Assembly: GCA_045541475.1 (NCBI GenBank)
Contig: JAZQJI010000022.1
Location: 1 to 64,000 of the forward strand
DNA: 64,000 bases
Direction of reading: 5' to 3'
DNA from: RGIG3077 sp045541475
GTDB taxonomy: Bacteria > Bacillota > Clostridia > Oscillospirales > Ruminococcaceae
Shown here piece after piece: positions 18,782 to 28,400 of this stretch. Each line of letters opens with the position of its first letter. Position 1 is the stretch's first letter. The notes under the pieces were generated by a model. The model was not told the DNA's origin and ran no database searches. It saw only the letters and a list, made by a program, of their open reading frames with translations. A program made the position numbers and the translations under genes.

Positions 18782-19354
18782 ATGGCAAAAAAACTTGATA
18801 TTGCATACAGAATTGCTGTAATTGCAACCGCTGTTGCAGCAGTGTTGTCGCTTGTTTTTGTTATTATTTGCGTGGCTGAAGTTGATAAGCTTGATGAAAT
18901 GACAAAGGATTTTATGGTAAAATTTGCGTTTATCATAGAAATGTTTTACGTCGCATTTGCAGGCTCTGTTATTTCGGTTATTCTCAGCATTTGCAGCGCA
19001 AAAAGCACAAAGCCATTGTTTGTTGTCGGACGCACGTTTTTTATATCCGTGGTGCTTTTCATTCAAAGCACTGCTTTAAAGACTGTAAACGGAATGTACC
19101 CTGTTTTGAGAGCGTTTAAAAAATACGATTTTGAAACCGAATCCGACCTTAAAAATACCGAAGCCGAGGACTTAGGGTTGACGCAGGATCAGGTAGATTC
19201 GTTCTTGTCAGGCGATGATATAGAAAATGGCATTGTGGCTTTGGCACTTGCTATAATGTTCGGTGCTGCTGTTTACTTTGTGCTTGCAATAATTTCGGCT
19301 GTAAGCCTTGCAAACAAAAACAAGAATAAAGAAAATGCAGATGTAAACGCTTAA
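18782..19354 (+). CDS. four-pass membrane protein of unknown function in the arg cluster
   Basis: 190 residues with about four hydrophobic segments (roughly 10-32, 42-68, 80-97 and 150-176) and an Asn/Lys-rich C-terminus. A loop of acidic residues lies between the third and fourth segments. AAGAGG is 10 bases before the ATG. It stands 40 bases before argH. The family is not recognised and no active-site motif is visible. Confidence 0.6.
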   Translation: MAKKLDIAYRIAVIATAVAAVLSLVFVIICVAEVDKLDEMTKDFMVKFAFIIEMFYVAFAGSVISVILSICSAKSTKPLFVVGRTFFISVVLFIQSTALKTVNGMYPVLRAFKKYDFETESDLKNTEAEDLGLTQDQVDSFLSGDDIENGIVALALAIMFGAAVYFVLAIISAVSLANKNKNKENADVNA

Positions 19355-19394
19355 ATATTATATAGATTAAAATTTTACGGAGGATATGGATTTT

Positions 19395-20786
19395 ATGTCA
19401 GCAAAAATGTGGGCGGGACGCTTTTCGAAAGAAGTTGACGAGGGCGTAAACGCATTTAATTCTTCAATTGCGTTTGATTCAAGAATGTACAGACATGATA
19501 TAAAGGGCAGCATTGCGCACGCAACCATGCTGGGCAAGTGCGGAATAATTCCCGAGGAAGATTCGAAGGAAATCATCAAGGGCTTGCAGGGTATTCTTGA
19601 AGATATGGATAACGGCACGCTTGAAATTGACATGAACGCCGAAGATATCCACATGTTTGTTGAAGCCGAGCTTACCAAAAGGCTTGGCGCTTTGGGCAAA
19701 AAATTGCATACTTCACGTTCCAGAAACGACCAGGTTGCGCTTGATATAAGACTTTATCTGCGTGATGAAATTAACGAAATCAAGCAGCTGCTTATTACGC
19801 TTTGCACATCTCTGGTGGAAATGGCAAAAAAGCATAACAAAACCGTAATGTGCGGATATACGCATTTGCAAAGAGCACAGCCAATTACCTTTGCACATCA
19901 TTTAATGGCTTATACACAAATGCTTCTGCGTGATATTTCACGTCTTGATGACTGCAAAAAGCGTATGAATGAAAGCCCGCTTGGCTGCTGTGCGTTGGCA
20001 GGTACAACCTATGAAATTGACAGATTTTTGACCGCAGAGCTTTTAGGCTTTGACAAGCCCACCGAAAACAGCCTTGACGGTGTTTCGGACAGAGATTTTT
20101 GCGTGGAGCTTAACTGTGCGCTTTCACTTATTATGACGCACCTTTCACGCTTTTCCGAAGAAGTCGTTTTGTGGTGCTCGTGGGAATTTAAGTTTATTGA
20201 ACTTGATGACGCTTTTGCAACGGGCTCTTCCATAATGCCGCAGAAGAAAAACCCTGATATCACTGAGCTTATAAGGGGTAAAACAGGCAGAGTAAACGGC
20301 GATTTAATCACCTTGCTTACAATGCTAAAAGGCTTGGCACTTGCATACAACAAGGATATGCAGGAGGATAAGGAAGCGATTTTTGATGCAGTTGATAACA
20401 CCAAGCTTTGCTTAAAAACATTTATCCCCATGCTTGATACAATGCGCGTTATCGGCGATAACATGAAAAATGCCGCATCAAGAGGCTTTATCAACGCTAC
20501 CGATTGTGCGGATTACCTCACCAAAAAGGGTATGCCCTTCAGAGAAGCTTACAAGCTGACGGGTACACTTGTTGCCGATTGCATTGCAAAGGGCAGAATT
20601 TTAGAGGAAGTTCCCATGGAAGATTACAAGGCACTTTCTGACTTGTTTGAAGAAGATATTTACGATGCAATTGACCTTACAACCTGCGTTATGAAGCGTA
20701 AATCATACGGCGGACCTGCACCCGACTGTGTTGACGTGCAGATTGAAAATGCCTGCAAATTGATTGATACTTACAAAAATAATTAA
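19395..20786 (+). CDS. argH: argininosuccinate lyase
   Basis: 463 residues. It splits argininosuccinate into arginine and fumarate, the last biosynthetic step. The superfamily signature GSSIMPQKKNPD is intact, and SRNDQVALD and the TTYEIDR region are conserved. Of two in-frame ATGs (19386 and 19395) the second gives the usual start MSAKMWAGRF; the GGAGG at 19379-19383 is too close to the first. argC follows 14 bases after the stop. Confidence 0.96.
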   Translation: MSAKMWAGRFSKEVDEGVNAFNSSIAFDSRMYRHDIKGSIAHATMLGKCGIIPEEDSKEIIKGLQGILEDMDNGTLEIDMNAEDIHMFVEAELTKRLGALGKKLHTSRSRNDQVALDIRLYLRDEINEIKQLLITLCTSLVEMAKKHNKTVMCGYTHLQRAQPITFAHHLMAYTQMLLRDISRLDDCKKRMNESPLGCCALAGTTYEIDRFLTAELLGFDKPTENSLDGVSDRDFCVELNCALSLIMTHLSRFSEEVVLWCSWEFKFIELDDAFATGSSIMPQKKNPDITELIRGKTGRVNGDLITLLTMLKGLALAYNKDMQEDKEAIFDAVDNTKLCLKTFIPMLDTMRVIGDNMKNAASRGFINATDCADYLTKKGMPFREAYKLTGTLVADCIAKGRILEEVPMEDYKALSDLFEEDIYDAIDLTTCVMKRKSYGGPAPDCVDVQIENACKLIDTYKNN

Positions 20787-20800
20787 GGATATTGATATAT

Positions 20801-21745
20801 ATGAAGACGAAGATTTATATTGACGGACAGGAAGGCACAACCGGATTAAAAATTATGGAGCGGTTTGAAAACCGCAATGATATAGAGCTTTTGAAGATTG
20901 ATTCTGACAAGCGTAAGGACAGCGCAGAGCGTCAGAAAATGATAAATTCATCGGATTATACGTTTTTGTGCCTGCCCGATGCGGCATCTATTGAGGCTGT
21001 ATCACTCGCAAACGATAAAGTAAGACTTATTGACGCTTCAACCGCGCACAGAACAAATCCCGCATGGGCATACGGCTTCCCCGAATTATCGGCAAAGCAT
21101 AGAGAAAATATCGAAAAATCGAACCGCGTTGCCGTGCCCGGCTGTTACGCAAGCGGATTTATCTCCCTTGTTTATCCGCTGGTTGATAAGGGCATAGTGC
21201 CGAAAAATTACCCCGTAACCTGCTTTGCATCATCGGGTTACAGCGGCGGCGGCAAAAAGATGATTGCCGATTACGAGGCAGAAAATCGCAGCGATGAAAT
21301 GAACTCGGCAAGGTTTTATGCGCTTACACTTTCGCACAAGCACTTGCCCGAAATGAAATATGTATGCGGACTTGACAACAAACCGCTGTTTTCGCCTTTT
21401 GTTTCCGACCATTTCAGCGGAATGACCGTTATGGTGCCTATACATACTTCACTGCTTGCAAAAAAATATACCGCAAAGGATTTTCACGAGGTTTTGGCTG
21501 AGCATTATGCTAATCAGAATATGGTTAACGTGATGAGTTTTGGCGGCGAAGGTGTGCTTGAAAACGGCGTGCTTTATTCGGGTGCAATGTCGGGCAGCAA
21601 CAAAATGCAGATTTTTGTTTTTGGCAATGATGAACAGATTTTGCTCGGCTCCCGTTTTGATAATCTCGGCAAGGGTGCTTCGGGCGCGGCTGTGCAGTGC
21701 CTTAATATCATGATGGGCATTGACGAAACAACAGGTCTTGTTTAA
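20801..21745 (+). CDS. argC: N-acetyl-gamma-glutamyl-phosphate reductase, short (type 2) form
   Basis: 314 residues. It reduces N-acetylglutamyl phosphate with NADPH to the semialdehyde. The opening YIDGQEGTTGLKI and the compact length match the type 2 ArgC family rather than the more common GATGYTG form. The active-site cysteine block VPGCYASG and HKHLPEM are present. The ATG at 20801 has AAGGAT 10 bases upstream. It is in series with argH and argJ. Confidence 0.93.
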   Translation: MKTKIYIDGQEGTTGLKIMERFENRNDIELLKIDSDKRKDSAERQKMINSSDYTFLCLPDAASIEAVSLANDKVRLIDASTAHRTNPAWAYGFPELSAKHRENIEKSNRVAVPGCYASGFISLVYPLVDKGIVPKNYPVTCFASSGYSGGGKKMIADYEAENRSDEMNSARFYALTLSHKHLPEMKYVCGLDNKPLFSPFVSDHFSGMTVMVPIHTSLLAKKYTAKDFHEVLAEHYANQNMVNVMSFGGEGVLENGVLYSGAMSGSNKMQIFVFGNDEQILLGSRFDNLGKGASGAAVQCLNIMMGIDETTGLV

Positions 21746-21778
21746 ATTTTAAATTATACTGAAAAGAGAGAAAAAACC

Positions 21779-23080
21779 ATGGTTGATATAAAAGCATTTT
21801 CGGGGTTTGAATTGGTAAGCGGCGGTGTTTGTGCCGCACAAGGCTTTAAGGCAAACGGCGTTTGCTGCGGACTTGCACACAAACCCTTGAACAAAACTGA
21901 AGAAAACAGCGCAATTGCTAACAACGCATTGCCCGAAAACACAAAGAAAAAGAACGATTTGGCGGCAATTTACTGCGAAAAGGAATGTTCTGCAGCGGCT
22001 GTTTACACAACAAACAAGGTTAAGGGCGCACCTATTAACGTTACTAAAAAGAACATTGCAAACGGCAAGGCGCAGGCTGTTATTGTAAACTCTGTAAATG
22101 CAAACTGCTGCAATGCCGATGGTGAGAAAAAAGCTGAAATGATGTGCGAAATTCTTGCAAATCAGCTAAACATCGACAAATGCGATGTTATTGTGGCTTC
22201 AACGGGTGTTATCGGTCAGATTTTGCCGATTGAGCCGATTGAAAACGCCGCTAAAGAGCTTTGCGAGGGCTTGACCTTTGACGGAAACGAGCGTGCCTGC
22301 GAGGCTATTATGACAACCGATACCGCTAAAAAGCAGATTGCGGTTAAGTTTAAAATAGGCAACAAGGATGTAACTTTGGGCGGCATGTTAAAGGGCAGCG
22401 GAATGATTCATCCCAACATGGCAACAACGCTTACATTTTTAACTACCGATTGCGATATTGCACCTGAGTATTTACAGCGCGCTTTATCGGATAACGTAAA
22501 AATTACGCTTAACATGGCAAGCGTTGATGGCGATACATCTACAAACGATATGGTCTGCGTGCTTGCAAACGGCATGGCAGGCAACAAAAAAATCGACAGC
22601 GAAAATAAAGATTACGAAACCTTTAAAAACGCACTTTATGTTGTAATGCTGAATTTGGCGAGAATGATGGCTCGTGACGGCGAAGGCGCAACAAAGCTTA
22701 TTGAGTGCATCTGCACCGGCGCCGATGATTACGAAACTGCACGCAAGGTTGCAAAAAGCGTTGTTTGCTCAAGTCTTTTCAAGGCGGCAATTTTCGGGCA
22801 GGATGCAAACTGCGGAAGAATTTTCTGTGCAGTTGGTTACAGCGGCGGTGAATTTGAAGTTGAAAACCTCAGCGTTTCCATGGCTTCCAAGCAGGGCTGC
22901 GTACCTGTTTGCGAAAACGGTTCTGTGCTTGATTTTGATGAAGATCTTGCTGCTAAGGTTTTAAGTGAGGAAGAAATAAACATTCACGTAAGCGTGGGTA
23001 ATGGTGAATATTCTGCAACTGCATGGGGTTGCGATTTGACCTACGATTACGTTAAAATCAACGGAGATTACAGAAGCTAA
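21779..23080 (+). CDS. argJ: bifunctional ornithine acetyltransferase / N-acetylglutamate synthase
   Basis: 433 residues. ArgJ moves acetyl from acetylornithine to glutamate, recycling the acetyl group, so no ArgE is needed. The autocleavage region KGSGMIHPNMATTLTF is present; cleavage occurs before the Thr after Ala, giving two chains. A stretch of about 25 residues near the N-terminus (residues 40-62, Asn/Lys-rich) seems longer than usual. It is placed between argC and a small PH-like membrane protein. Confidence 0.95.
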   Translation: MVDIKAFSGFELVSGGVCAAQGFKANGVCCGLAHKPLNKTEENSAIANNALPENTKKKNDLAAIYCEKECSAAAVYTTNKVKGAPINVTKKNIANGKAQAVIVNSVNANCCNADGEKKAEMMCEILANQLNIDKCDVIVASTGVIGQILPIEPIENAAKELCEGLTFDGNERACEAIMTTDTAKKQIAVKFKIGNKDVTLGGMLKGSGMIHPNMATTLTFLTTDCDIAPEYLQRALSDNVKITLNMASVDGDTSTNDMVCVLANGMAGNKKIDSENKDYETFKNALYVVMLNLARMMARDGEGATKLIECICTGADDYETARKVAKSVVCSSLFKAAIFGQDANCGRIFCAVGYSGGEFEVENLSVSMASKQGCVPVCENGSVLDFDEDLAAKVLSEEEINIHVSVGNGEYSATAWGCDLTYDYVKINGDYRS

Positions 23081-23096
23081 GCGAGGTTTTTTTGAT

Positions 23097-23696
23097 ATGG
23101 ATTACCATAGCGAGCTTATTGATAAATATCTGCATAAAAATGAAGAGCTTAAATACAGCTGCGGCGTTACGGGATATAAAGATAATCTGACAAGAATTAC
23201 GATAACATATCTCGGTGTAGTGCTGATAATTGCGGGCGTTGTTGCGTGGTTTTATCCCGAAAAGACGTTTACAGCCGCTTTGGGTGTTGGGCTTTTGGGT
23301 ATGCTTTTGGTGTTTGCGTGGGCATTTTTTGCAATTAAAAAGCAGGAAAAAAACAAGGCAGAATACGAAAATATTGTTTATGCCATAACCGATAGCAGAA
23401 TTTTGATTTTGAATAAGGCTTCAAGCAGGGTTGTAAAGGAATATCATTTTGCAACCATAACCCATGCCTTTGTGGAAAGCTGCAAGGCAAACAACGGCAC
23501 GGTTTATTTTCAGCCAAATGCAAACACACCGTATGTTTCTTCAAAAATCAGCGGATTGATTTTGTATACAGTACCTGAAATTGAAAGTTCACGACTTTTG
23601 TTTGTATCTTCACCCGAAAGCGTGTGCGATATTATAAACACCTGTGTTGATGAATACGAAAAGAAAATGAAAGAAAAATCCAAAAAAGGAAGATAA
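23097..23696 (+). CDS. membrane protein with bacterial PH-like domain
   Basis: 199 residues. Two close hydrophobic helices (about 36-52 and 57-78) are followed by a domain whose pattern YAITDSRILILNK is typical of bacterial PH-like (bPH) domains. The C-terminus is lysine-rich. It begins 16 bases after argJ and ends 4 bases before argB, so it must be translated within the arginine operon. Its role is unknown; the link to arginine synthesis may only be positional. Confidence 0.65.
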   Translation: MDYHSELIDKYLHKNEELKYSCGVTGYKDNLTRITITYLGVVLIIAGVVAWFYPEKTFTAALGVGLLGMLLVFAWAFFAIKKQEKNKAEYENIVYAITDSRILILNKASSRVVKEYHFATITHAFVESCKANNGTVYFQPNANTPYVSSKISGLILYTVPEIESSRLLFVSSPESVCDIINTCVDEYEKKMKEKSKKGR

Positions 23697-23700
23697 TAAA

Positions 23701-24573
23701 ATGTCTGAAGTAAAACAAAAAATCACTAACGAAACCAGAGCGGGCGTTTTGATGGACGCACTGCCCTATATCCAAAAATACTACAACAAAACGGTTGTTA
23801 TAAAATACGGCGGCAACGCAATGACAAATGACGAGCTGAAAAACGCCGTTATGAGCGATATCGTTCTGCTCTCTCTTGTAGGCGTGCGTGTTGTGCTTGT
23901 GCATGGCGGCGGCCCCGAAATCAACGATATGCTTAGCAGACTTAACATTGAAAGCAAGTTTATCAACGGCTTGAGATATACCTCTAAGGAAACCATGGAA
24001 GTTGTAAAAATGGTACTTGCAGGCAAGGTTAACAAGGAGCTTGTTTCTCTCCTTGCCGAACACAAGGGCAGAGCAATCGGCCTTTGCGGACTTGACGGCA
24101 ATATGATTGTTGCCGAAAAGGTTAAAAGCGATGTTGATTTGGGATTTGTGGGCGATATTGTTGAGGTTAACACAGAAATCATCACAGACTCGCTTGATAA
24201 CGGCTACATACCCGTAATTGCAACCGTGGGCGGCGGCGAGGACGGCGAGTGCTACAACATCAACGCTGATACAGCTGCGGCAGGCATTGCGGCAAAGCTT
24301 AATGCTGAAAAGCTTATTCTTATGACGGATATTGCAGGACTTTTGGAAGACAAGGACGATCCTTCCACACTTATTCCCACGGTAAACGTCAGCGAGGTGC
24401 CTTCGCTTAAAATGCACGGCATCATTTCCGGCGGCATGATTCCCAAGATTGATTGCTGTGTTGAATCGGTGCGACGCGGTGTTGGCAGAACAGCCATTAT
24501 CGACGGCAGAGTGCCTCACTCAATATTGATTGAGCTGCTCTCAAACGAGGGCATAGGAACACAGTTTGTGTAA
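23701..24573 (+). CDS. argB: acetylglutamate kinase
   Basis: 290 residues. It phosphorylates N-acetylglutamate, usually the feedback-controlled step when ArgJ recycles acetyl groups. The motifs KYGGNAM, HGGGPEI, the NINADTAA segment and MTDIAG are present. The N-terminal extension of about 25 residues is of the kind that forms the hexamer in arginine-sensitive enzymes, so arginine inhibition is plausible. The ribosome site overlaps the end of the preceding gene (GGAAGATAATAAAATG). Confidence 0.96.
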   Translation: MSEVKQKITNETRAGVLMDALPYIQKYYNKTVVIKYGGNAMTNDELKNAVMSDIVLLSLVGVRVVLVHGGGPEINDMLSRLNIESKFINGLRYTSKETMEVVKMVLAGKVNKELVSLLAEHKGRAIGLCGLDGNMIVAEKVKSDVDLGFVGDIVEVNTEIITDSLDNGYIPVIATVGGGEDGECYNINADTAAAGIAAKLNAEKLILMTDIAGLLEDKDDPSTLIPTVNVSEVPSLKMHGIISGGMIPKIDCCVESVRRGVGRTAIIDGRVPHSILIELLSNEGIGTQFV

Positions 24574-24593
24574 AACAAGGGACTGATATAACA

Positions 24594-25001
24594 ATGCTTT
24601 TCTTTACAAAGCCTGAATATAAAACGGTTGATATGCCGTTTTTATTGATTGAAGCGCAAGAAGATTTTGAAGCGGGGATAATAAGCGTTGAAACATTTGG
24701 AATTGTTGACGGCAAATCAAAGTTTTTTAGTGCTTCCTTTTCGCTTAAAAAACCTTCAATGTATGATGATGGCTCTTACGATGAAATTCTTGAAAACTTA
24801 AGAGCAACACAGGGCAGGGAAATATCCGTTGTTCTTAAATACCGTAAAAACAAGCTGAAAAGCTTTAAAATTGATTTGGATAGCTTAGCGTTTGCCTGCG
24901 TTGATGACAGACTTAAGGAACTTGAGTTGCTTGGCTGGGGTGTTTACGATTATAGTATTAAAGAAAAAATTGAAGCAGAAAATCAGGTTTATAATGCTTG
25001 A
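24594..25001 (+). CDS. hypothetical protein in the arg cluster
   Basis: 135 residues, soluble, no signal peptide. Composition is ordinary, with a predicted alternation of strands and a C-terminal helix (KEKIEAENQ). It begins 20 bases after argB with GGGACTGA as a weak ribosome site. No family is recognised. Confidence 0.55.
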   Translation: MLFFTKPEYKTVDMPFLLIEAQEDFEAGIISVETFGIVDGKSKFFSASFSLKKPSMYDDGSYDEILENLRATQGREISVVLKYRKNKLKSFKIDLDSLAFACVDDRLKELELLGWGVYDYSIKEKIEAENQVYNA

Positions 25002-25033
25002 TTACTAAAATCAGAATTGTTTGCGAGGATATT

Positions 25034-25441
25034 ATGAAATCTGTGTGGAATAAGTGGTTGAAACAATCCGTTTTTATCTATTGTGTTTTGTATACAATAG
25101 CTACTATAATCAATAGTGTATTATATCTGATAGATGGGCATTATGAAGATCCAAGCGGAAATTGGCACGAAATTGATAGGGCGATAATTGTTTTGATTGT
25201 TGTTCTTGCATACACAATGATAAAAAACATTAAGCTTAAAAATTATTGGTTAAAATCAGTTGTTGTATATATTCCAACTCTTTTACTTGCATTTGCTTAT
25301 GTTTGGGTGGCAGGGCTCAGAGATACATTGGCAAGTTCGGCATACAGAGATATTTTTCTGAATTATACAATTGGATTTGTAATAGTCGCCGTGTTTGGAT
25401 ATGTTGCAACTTTTTTGAAAAATAAGAAGAATAACAAATAA
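25034..25441 (+). CDS. four-pass membrane protein of unknown function
   Basis: 135 residues when started at the ATG at 25034, which has GCGAGG 7 bases upstream; a TTG at 24998 would overlap the previous gene. Four hydrophobic segments are visible (about 10-34, 50-66, 78-98 and 112-128), with a lysine-rich end. The coding region is more A/T-rich than the arg genes around it, which may mean later insertion. No family recognised. Confidence 0.55.
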   Translation: MKSVWNKWLKQSVFIYCVLYTIATIINSVLYLIDGHYEDPSGNWHEIDRAIIVLIVVLAYTMIKNIKLKNYWLKSVVVYIPTLLLAFAYVWVAGLRDTLASSAYRDIFLNYTIGFVIVAVFGYVATFLKNKKNNK

Positions 25442-25502
25442 ATTTATATCCACAAAAAACAAAAAAACAAATCATTCTTCTGAAAGGGGAGATAATATAA
25501 AA

Positions 25503-26669
25503 ATGGGTACAATTGAAAAATTTGACAGTTATGTAATGGGCACCTACGGACGCTATCCGCTTGTTGTTGAAAGCGGAAAAAACTGCGTGTGTACCGATGA
25601 AAACGGCAAGGAATATATCGATTTCGGCAGCGGAATAGGTACAAATTCGCTTGGTTACTGCGATAGCGATTGGGTTAACGCCGTTTGCAATCAGGTGCAG
25701 AGTATGCAGCACACATCAAACTATTATTACACAAAGGTGCAGTCCGATTTTGCCGCAAAGCTTTGCTCGGCAACGGGCTATGCAAAGGTCTTTTTTGGCA
25801 ATTCGGGCGCAGAAGCCAACGAGTGCGCCATAAAGCTTGCAAGAAAATACAGCTTTGATAAATACGGCGAAAACCGCAATAAAATCATCACCTTGAAAAA
25901 CTCTTTCCACGGCAGAACAATGTGTACACTTTCTGCAACCGGGCAGGATGTTTTCCACAACTATTTCTTCCCCTTTGTTGATGGTTTTGACTACGCCGAA
26001 GCAAATAATATTGCTGATTTGGAAGCAAAGCTTGATAACAGCGTTTGCGCTGTTATGATTGAGTTTATCCAGGGTGAAGGCGGCGTTAACGTACTTGATG
26101 CAGATTATGTGCGTGATGTTTTTGCACTTTGCAAATCAAAAGACATTCTTGTTATTGCAGACGAAGTTCAGACAGGTATCGGCAGAACGGGCAAGCTTCT
26201 TGCCGCACAGAATTATGACGTGCGTGCAGATATAACCACGCTTGCAAAGGGCCTTGCAGGCGGCTTGCCGATTGGCGCTTGTCTTGTTAAGGATAAATGC
26301 GCAGAAGTTTTGACAAAGGGTATGCACGGTTCAACCTTTGGCGGCAACCCCGTTTGCTGCGCAGGCGGCAACGCTGTTTTAAACAAGGTCTGCGACGGCG
26401 ATTTTCTTGATGAGGTTGTAAGAAAGGGCAGGTATTTCAAGGCAAGACTTGAAGCTATCGACGAGGTTGTAAGCGTTTCCGGCAAGGGCTTGATGATAGG
26501 CATTACCCTTAAAACCAAAAACGCTGCCGATGTTGCAAAGCTTTGTCTTGATAACGGCTTGCTTGTGCTGACAGCAAAAGAAAAATTACGTTTGCTTCCG
26601 CCGCTTAGCATCACTCAGCACGAAATCGAAAAAGGCATGGAAATTCTTGAAAAAGTACTTTCAAATTAA
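25503..26669 (+). CDS. argD: acetylornithine aminotransferase
   Basis: 388 residues, class III PLP aminotransferase. It converts N-acetylglutamate semialdehyde to N-acetylornithine. The GNSGAEANE cofactor loop, ADEVQTGIGRTG (PLP-ring aspartate) and TTLAKGLAGGLPIG (PLP lysine) are all present. AAAGGGGAG precedes the ATG. argF begins 24 bases after the stop. Confidence 0.95.
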   Translation: MGTIEKFDSYVMGTYGRYPLVVESGKNCVCTDENGKEYIDFGSGIGTNSLGYCDSDWVNAVCNQVQSMQHTSNYYYTKVQSDFAAKLCSATGYAKVFFGNSGAEANECAIKLARKYSFDKYGENRNKIITLKNSFHGRTMCTLSATGQDVFHNYFFPFVDGFDYAEANNIADLEAKLDNSVCAVMIEFIQGEGGVNVLDADYVRDVFALCKSKDILVIADEVQTGIGRTGKLLAAQNYDVRADITTLAKGLAGGLPIGACLVKDKCAEVLTKGMHGSTFGGNPVCCAGGNAVLNKVCDGDFLDEVVRKGRYFKARLEAIDEVVSVSGKGLMIGITLKTKNAADVAKLCLDNGLLVLTAKEKLRLLPPLSITQHEIEKGMEILEKVLSN

Positions 26670-26692
26670 TATAGAAAAAAGGAGTAATTATC

Positions 26693-27604
26693 ATGAAACA
26701 TCTTCTTAAGCTTCTCGATCTTTCAAGAGAAGAAATCACCGAAATTTTAAACCTTGCCGACCAGCTTAAATATGAGCGTGAGCACGGCATTGCACACCCC
26801 ATTTTGCAAGGCAAAAGCCTTGGCATGATTTTTCAAAAGGCTTCAACCCGTACCCGTGTTTCTTTCGAAACAGGTATGTATCAGCTTGGCGGCAATCCGC
26901 TTTTCCTTTCTTCAAACGATTTGCAGATAGGCAGAGGCGAGCCCGTGCAGGATACAGCGAGAGTTCTTTCTCGCTATCTTGATGGTATCATGATTCGTAC
27001 ATTTGCACAGCAGGAGGTAGAAGACCTTGCAAAATACGGTTCTATCCCGATAATCAACGGCCTTACAGATTTCTGTCATCCCTGCCAGGTTCTTGCCGAT
27101 TTGATGACTATTCGCGAAATCAAGGGCAGCTTTGACGGACTTAAAATGTGCTATATCGGTGATGGCAACAACATGGCAAACTCTCTCATCGTTGGCGGAC
27201 TTAAAGTCGGCATGGAAGTTTCAATTGCTTGTCCCAATGCATATCAGCCCGATAAGGCTGTGCTTGATTTTGCTAATGCAAACGGCAATTTCACAATGAC
27301 AGAATCCGTTATTGAAGCAGCAGCAGGCGCAGATATTCTCTTTACTGACGTGTGGGCTTCCATGGGTCAGGAAGGCGAAGCAAACGAGCGCAAGCTTGTA
27401 TTTACAGGCTATCAGATAAACGATGACGTTATGGCGGCTGCAAACAGCGGCGCAATGGTTCAGCATTGCCTGCCCGCACATCGTGGCGAAGAAATCACCG
27501 AAAAGGTGTTTGAAGCACACGCTGACGAAATCTTCCGCGAGGCTGAAAACCGTCTGCATGCTCAAAAGGCAGTTATGGTTAAATTAATGGCACCCAACGC
27601 ATAG
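26693..27604 (+). CDS. argF: ornithine carbamoyltransferase
   Basis: 303 residues. It makes citrulline from ornithine and carbamoyl phosphate. STRTRVSFE (carbamoyl phosphate loop), FCHPCQVLAD, and HCLPAHRGEE (ornithine site) are intact. AAAGGAG stands 9 bases before the ATG. It is the last arg gene, followed by several hairpins including a strong terminator. carA/carB are not in the window. Confidence 0.96.
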   Translation: MKHLLKLLDLSREEITEILNLADQLKYEREHGIAHPILQGKSLGMIFQKASTRTRVSFETGMYQLGGNPLFLSSNDLQIGRGEPVQDTARVLSRYLDGIMIRTFAQQEVEDLAKYGSIPIINGLTDFCHPCQVLADLMTIREIKGSFDGLKMCYIGDGNNMANSLIVGGLKVGMEVSIACPNAYQPDKAVLDFANANGNFTMTESVIEAAAGADILFTDVWASMGQEGEANERKLVFTGYQINDDVMAAANSGAMVQHCLPAHRGEEITEKVFEAHADEIFREAENRLHAQKAVMVKLMAPNA

Positions 27605-27605
27605 C

Positions 27606-27646
27606 CGACTGCTTTCGGCAGAGCGTTTGTCGGGTGCGCCCGACAG
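27606..27646 (+). other. two hairpins just after argF
   Basis: GCCGA/TCGGC close to the stop codon, and a perfect TGTCGGG-TGCG-CCCGACA stem at 27629-27646, neither with a T-run. They may protect the 3' end of the arg mRNA. Confidence 0.45.
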
Positions 27647-27707
27647 CGCAATTCGGGGCTTTGTTGATTGTTAGATATTTGCCCCGTCACGACCACATAA
27701 CAAAAAC

Positions 27708-27735
27708 GCCCACCCCTTACGGGTGGGCTGTTTTG
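27708..27735 (+). terminator. terminator of the arginine cluster
   Basis: A perfect GCCCACCC-CTTAC-GGGTGGGC stem (27708-27728) followed by TGTTTTGTT. Upstream A-rich sequence could let it work for the minus strand rfb genes too. Confidence 0.8.
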
Positions 27736-27819
27736 TTATAATTTCGTGTGTAAATAAAAATTCATCAGTCAACTGATACTCGAAAAAGCTCTCGCCGCAA
27801 GCATGTGGCACGGCGGCAA

Positions 27820-28383
27820 TCAAAGCTCAAAAGCAAAACCCAAATCCTTGAAGGAAGAGTTTTTCTTGTCCTTTTCGCTCAATTTGATTTCTTCAATATC
27901 ATCAAGGGGCCACTGAATGTTGATGTCGGGGTCGTTCCACATCAAACCGCCTTCGTCGGTGGGGTCGTAAAGTCTTGTGCATTTGTAAACAAAGGTTGCC
28001 TTTTCGGATGTAACCAAAAATCCGTGTGCAAAGCCTTCAGGTACATAAAACTGCTTTTTGTTTTCGGCGCTCAAAATCACGCCGTACCACTTGCCGTAGG
28101 TTTCGCTGTTTTTACGCAAATCAACGGCAACGTCAAAAACCTCGCCCTCAATAACACGCACAAGCTTGCCCTGCGGATTGTTCTTCTGGAAATGAAGGCC
28201 ACGCAAAACGCCCTTTGATGAGCATGATTCGTTATCCTGAACAAACTTAACGTCAACGCCGCCCTGCGCAAAATCGTTTGCCTGATATGTTTCCATAAAA
28301 TATCCTCGGCTGTCGCCGAAAACTGTCGGCTCTATAACGTAAAGTCCCTTAATGCCTGTATCTACAAAATTAAACTTTCCCAT
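27820..28383 (-). CDS. rfbC: dTDP-4-dehydrorhamnose 3,5-epimerase
   Basis: 187 residues. It epimerises dTDP-4-keto-6-deoxyglucose on the way to dTDP-L-rhamnose. The active-site histidine block GVLRGLHFQ, and YVPEGFAHGF, are present. It lies 17 bases after rfbD in the same direction. rfbA and rfbB are not in the window and must be elsewhere. Confidence 0.95.
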   Translation of the reverse strand: MGKFNFVDTGIKGLYVIEPTVFGDSRGYFMETYQANDFAQGGVDVKFVQDNESCSSKGVLRGLHFQKNNPQGKLVRVIEGEVFDVAVDLRKNSETYGKWYGVILSAENKKQFYVPEGFAHGFLVTSEKATFVYKCTRLYDPTDEGGLMWNDPDINIQWPLDDIEEIKLSEKDKKNSSFKDLGFAFEL

Positions 28384-28400
28384 ATATGTTTAGTCCTTTC

